Virus record (IMG/VR): IMGVR_UViG_3300007554_000511
Span: 1 to 64,000 of that record
Direction: 5' to 3' (one strand)
Length of the DNA: 64,000 bases
Source of the DNA: a virus
Position 1 is the stretch's first letter, and each line of letters begins with the position of its first letter. Position numbers and translations under genes: made by a program. Of the stretch, positions 63,098 to 64,000 are shown in pieces. The notes beneath the pieces are model-generated. The model made no database searches. It was not told the DNA's origin and saw only the letters and a list, made by a program, of their open reading frames with translations.

Positions 63098-63775
63098 TTA
63101 TCTTTTTTGTGATTGTATCCACTGTTTTGCAGCTGGCATTTTTGGAGGAGTTGATAAGAATCTATTGATTGATTTATCAACATTCATGAAGTTTTGTTTG
63201 CGATCTGGATCTTCCAGACCACCTGAGTTATCCACAACGTGGAAGTTTGCAGCACCAAAGACTTGCTGGAATTTCATAAGGTTCTGTTGAACCGCATTCC
63301 ACATCTTTGCTACCATTTCTTTTGGGATTGATCTTGCGCGTTGAAGATTGCGCTCTTGTGCTACTTCTTCGCTTGTGTTTACAAATAGCATCATTGTATC
63401 GTAGCCAAGTTCTTTTAGCTTTTCATTTGCTTTTGAAACTTTTGCTACATCTTTACCAGTACCGTCGATGATTAATCCTAGACGAACATCAAGATAATGA
63501 TTTTCACGCTTCTTTGTAAGTTCTTTTGCACGATTACGTGTTTCTTGACCTTTTGGACTTGCAATTGTCTCTGGATCAAGTGGCATGTCTGCTTTTTGCA
63601 TTAGCCATTCATAAATTTCATCACTGTTTACAGTTTTTAGACCTGTGCCGACAAGTAGTTTGCTGGCAATAAAAGATTTACCAGAGCCGGGACCACCAGC
63701 CATGAATACTGCTTTAAAAATGTGGGGATCATTTACACCTTCTTCTACGGGTGATAAGATTTCTTCGATACGCAT
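63098..63775 (-). CDS. P-loop kinase, zeta-toxin/adenylate-kinase-like
   Basis: A 225-residue protein with VFMAGGPGSGKSFIASKLL (about residues 23-41), VNSDEIYEWL, LIIDGTGKD (about residues 99-107) and ERNLQRARSIPKEMV, the plan of zeta-toxin-like or nucleotide kinases. Frequently found in T4-like marine phages with unknown substrate. A late promoter in an inverted repeat precedes it. Confidence 0.83.
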   Translation of the reverse strand: MRIEEILSPVEEGVNDPHIFKAVFMAGGPGSGKSFIASKLLVGTGLKTVNSDEIYEWLMQKADMPLDPETIASPKGQETRNRAKELTKKRENHYLDVRLGLIIDGTGKDVAKVSKANEKLKELGYDTMMLFVNTSEEVAQERNLQRARSIPKEMVAKMWNAVQQNLMKFQQVFGAANFHVVDNSGGLEDPDRKQNFMNVDKSINRFLSTPPKMPAAKQWIQSQKR

Positions 63776-63780
63776 TTGTT

Positions 63781-63820
63781 ATTACTCCCAATGTTATATG
63801 TATTTATCATTGGGAGTAAT
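63781..63820 (-). promoter_or_regulatory. Late promoter inside a perfect inverted repeat
   Basis: ATTACTCCCAATG (63781-63793) and its exact complement (63808-63820) flank a 14-base loop containing the late motif ATAAATACATATAA. It may terminate the upstream gene and start the kinase gene. Confidence 0.75.
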
Positions 63821-63834
63821 TATTTTATTTTGCG

Positions 63835-64000
63835 TTATACACCTTTAAGACCATTCCATGTCGCTGTGGTATTAGATAACAACTGTGCCGAACGTGCAAC
63901 TGTAGCCGTTGCGTTTGGTTTGATACGTGCATTGTATATTTCTTTGCACTTAGATTCTTTTGTTTCGTCTTTGTTTGCGTTACTAGGTGCTGTATAAATT
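63835..64000 (-). CDS. C-terminal end of a protein, truncated by the window
   Basis: An open frame runs off the right edge and ends TAA at 63835-63837. The visible 54 residues include KDETKESKCKEIYNARIK and end TTATWNGLKGV. Too little to assign. Confidence 0.6.
   Translation of the reverse strand, partial: IYTAPSNANKDETKESKCKEIYNARIKPNATATVARSAQLLSNTTATWNGLKGV

Overview
This 64 kb window reads as part of the genome of a large, T4-like tailed phage (or a very recent prophage) of a marine alphaproteobacterium. The phage signals are dense, small, mostly co-directional genes on the minus strand with ATGA/TAATG overlaps, T4-type nucleic-acid genes (RNA ligase 1, separate PseT-like kinase and phosphatase genes, a DexA-like exonuclease, DHFR, MazG, HNH nuclease), a VanY/M15 endolysin, a SleB-like cell-wall hydrolase, a tRNA cluster, and many T4-style late promoter motifs (GATAAATAC). 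No terminase, capsid or tail genes lie in the window, so virus family and host are inferred. The alphaproteobacterial hint comes from a circularly permuted (two-piece) tmRNA gene, DUF1127/DUF3563-like small proteins, and GANTC sites placed inside sigma70-type promoters.

Layout. 1-5.4 kb: decarboxylase, a 2OG oxygenase, five tRNA genes plus a tRNA-like element, a ~525 nt gene-free structured region next to tRNA-Ser, and a TilS-like gene beside a tRNA(CAT). 5.4-7.5 kb: small genes each behind its own near-identical promoter. 7.5-12.7 kb: leucine-type dehydrogenase, glutaredoxin, ferredoxin-NADP reductase, cytidylyltransferase, GMP reductase. 12.7-25.9 kb: cell-wall hydrolase, GreA-like factor, exonuclease, TauD-like oxygenase, sugar-nucleotide dehydrogenase, DHFR, HNH nuclease, repeat-methyltransferase fusion, MazG. 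25.9-32.4 kb: RNA ligase, polynucleotide kinase and phosphatase in separate genes, HD hydrolase, metallophosphoesterase, UV damage endonuclease. 32.4-34.5 kb: short plus-strand block. 34.5-56.1 kb: endolysin, nuclease, lipase, peroxiredoxin, leucyl aminopeptidase, HIT protein, MTA/SAH nucleosidase, ClpS, Hsp20, S21, IF3, ClpX, membrane proteins, FdxA ferredoxin, phasin-like protein, tmRNA, porin-like protein, peptide deformylase, cation efflux pump, epimerase, YggX. 56.1-57.1 kb: plus-strand operon of five tiny genes. 57.1-61.8 kb: a complete SpoVR-YeaH-PrkA operon. 61.8-64 kb: glycosyltransferase, small protein, P-loop kinase and a partial gene.

Taken together the window carries (i) a translation/proteostasis set (IF3, S21, tRNAs, TilS, tmRNA whose tag ends LAA, ClpX, ClpS, peptide deformylase, aminopeptidase, Hsp20), (ii) an RNA-repair set, (iii) host-metabolism genes for amino acid, polyamine, purine, redox and metal handling, and (iv) a bacterial stationary-phase kinase operon. 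Eleven sigma70-like promoters carry a GAATC (GANTC) in the -35/-10 spacer, eight of them exactly four bases upstream of the -10; separate GATAAATAC late promoters precede lysis, ClpS, ferredoxin and membrane-protein genes.
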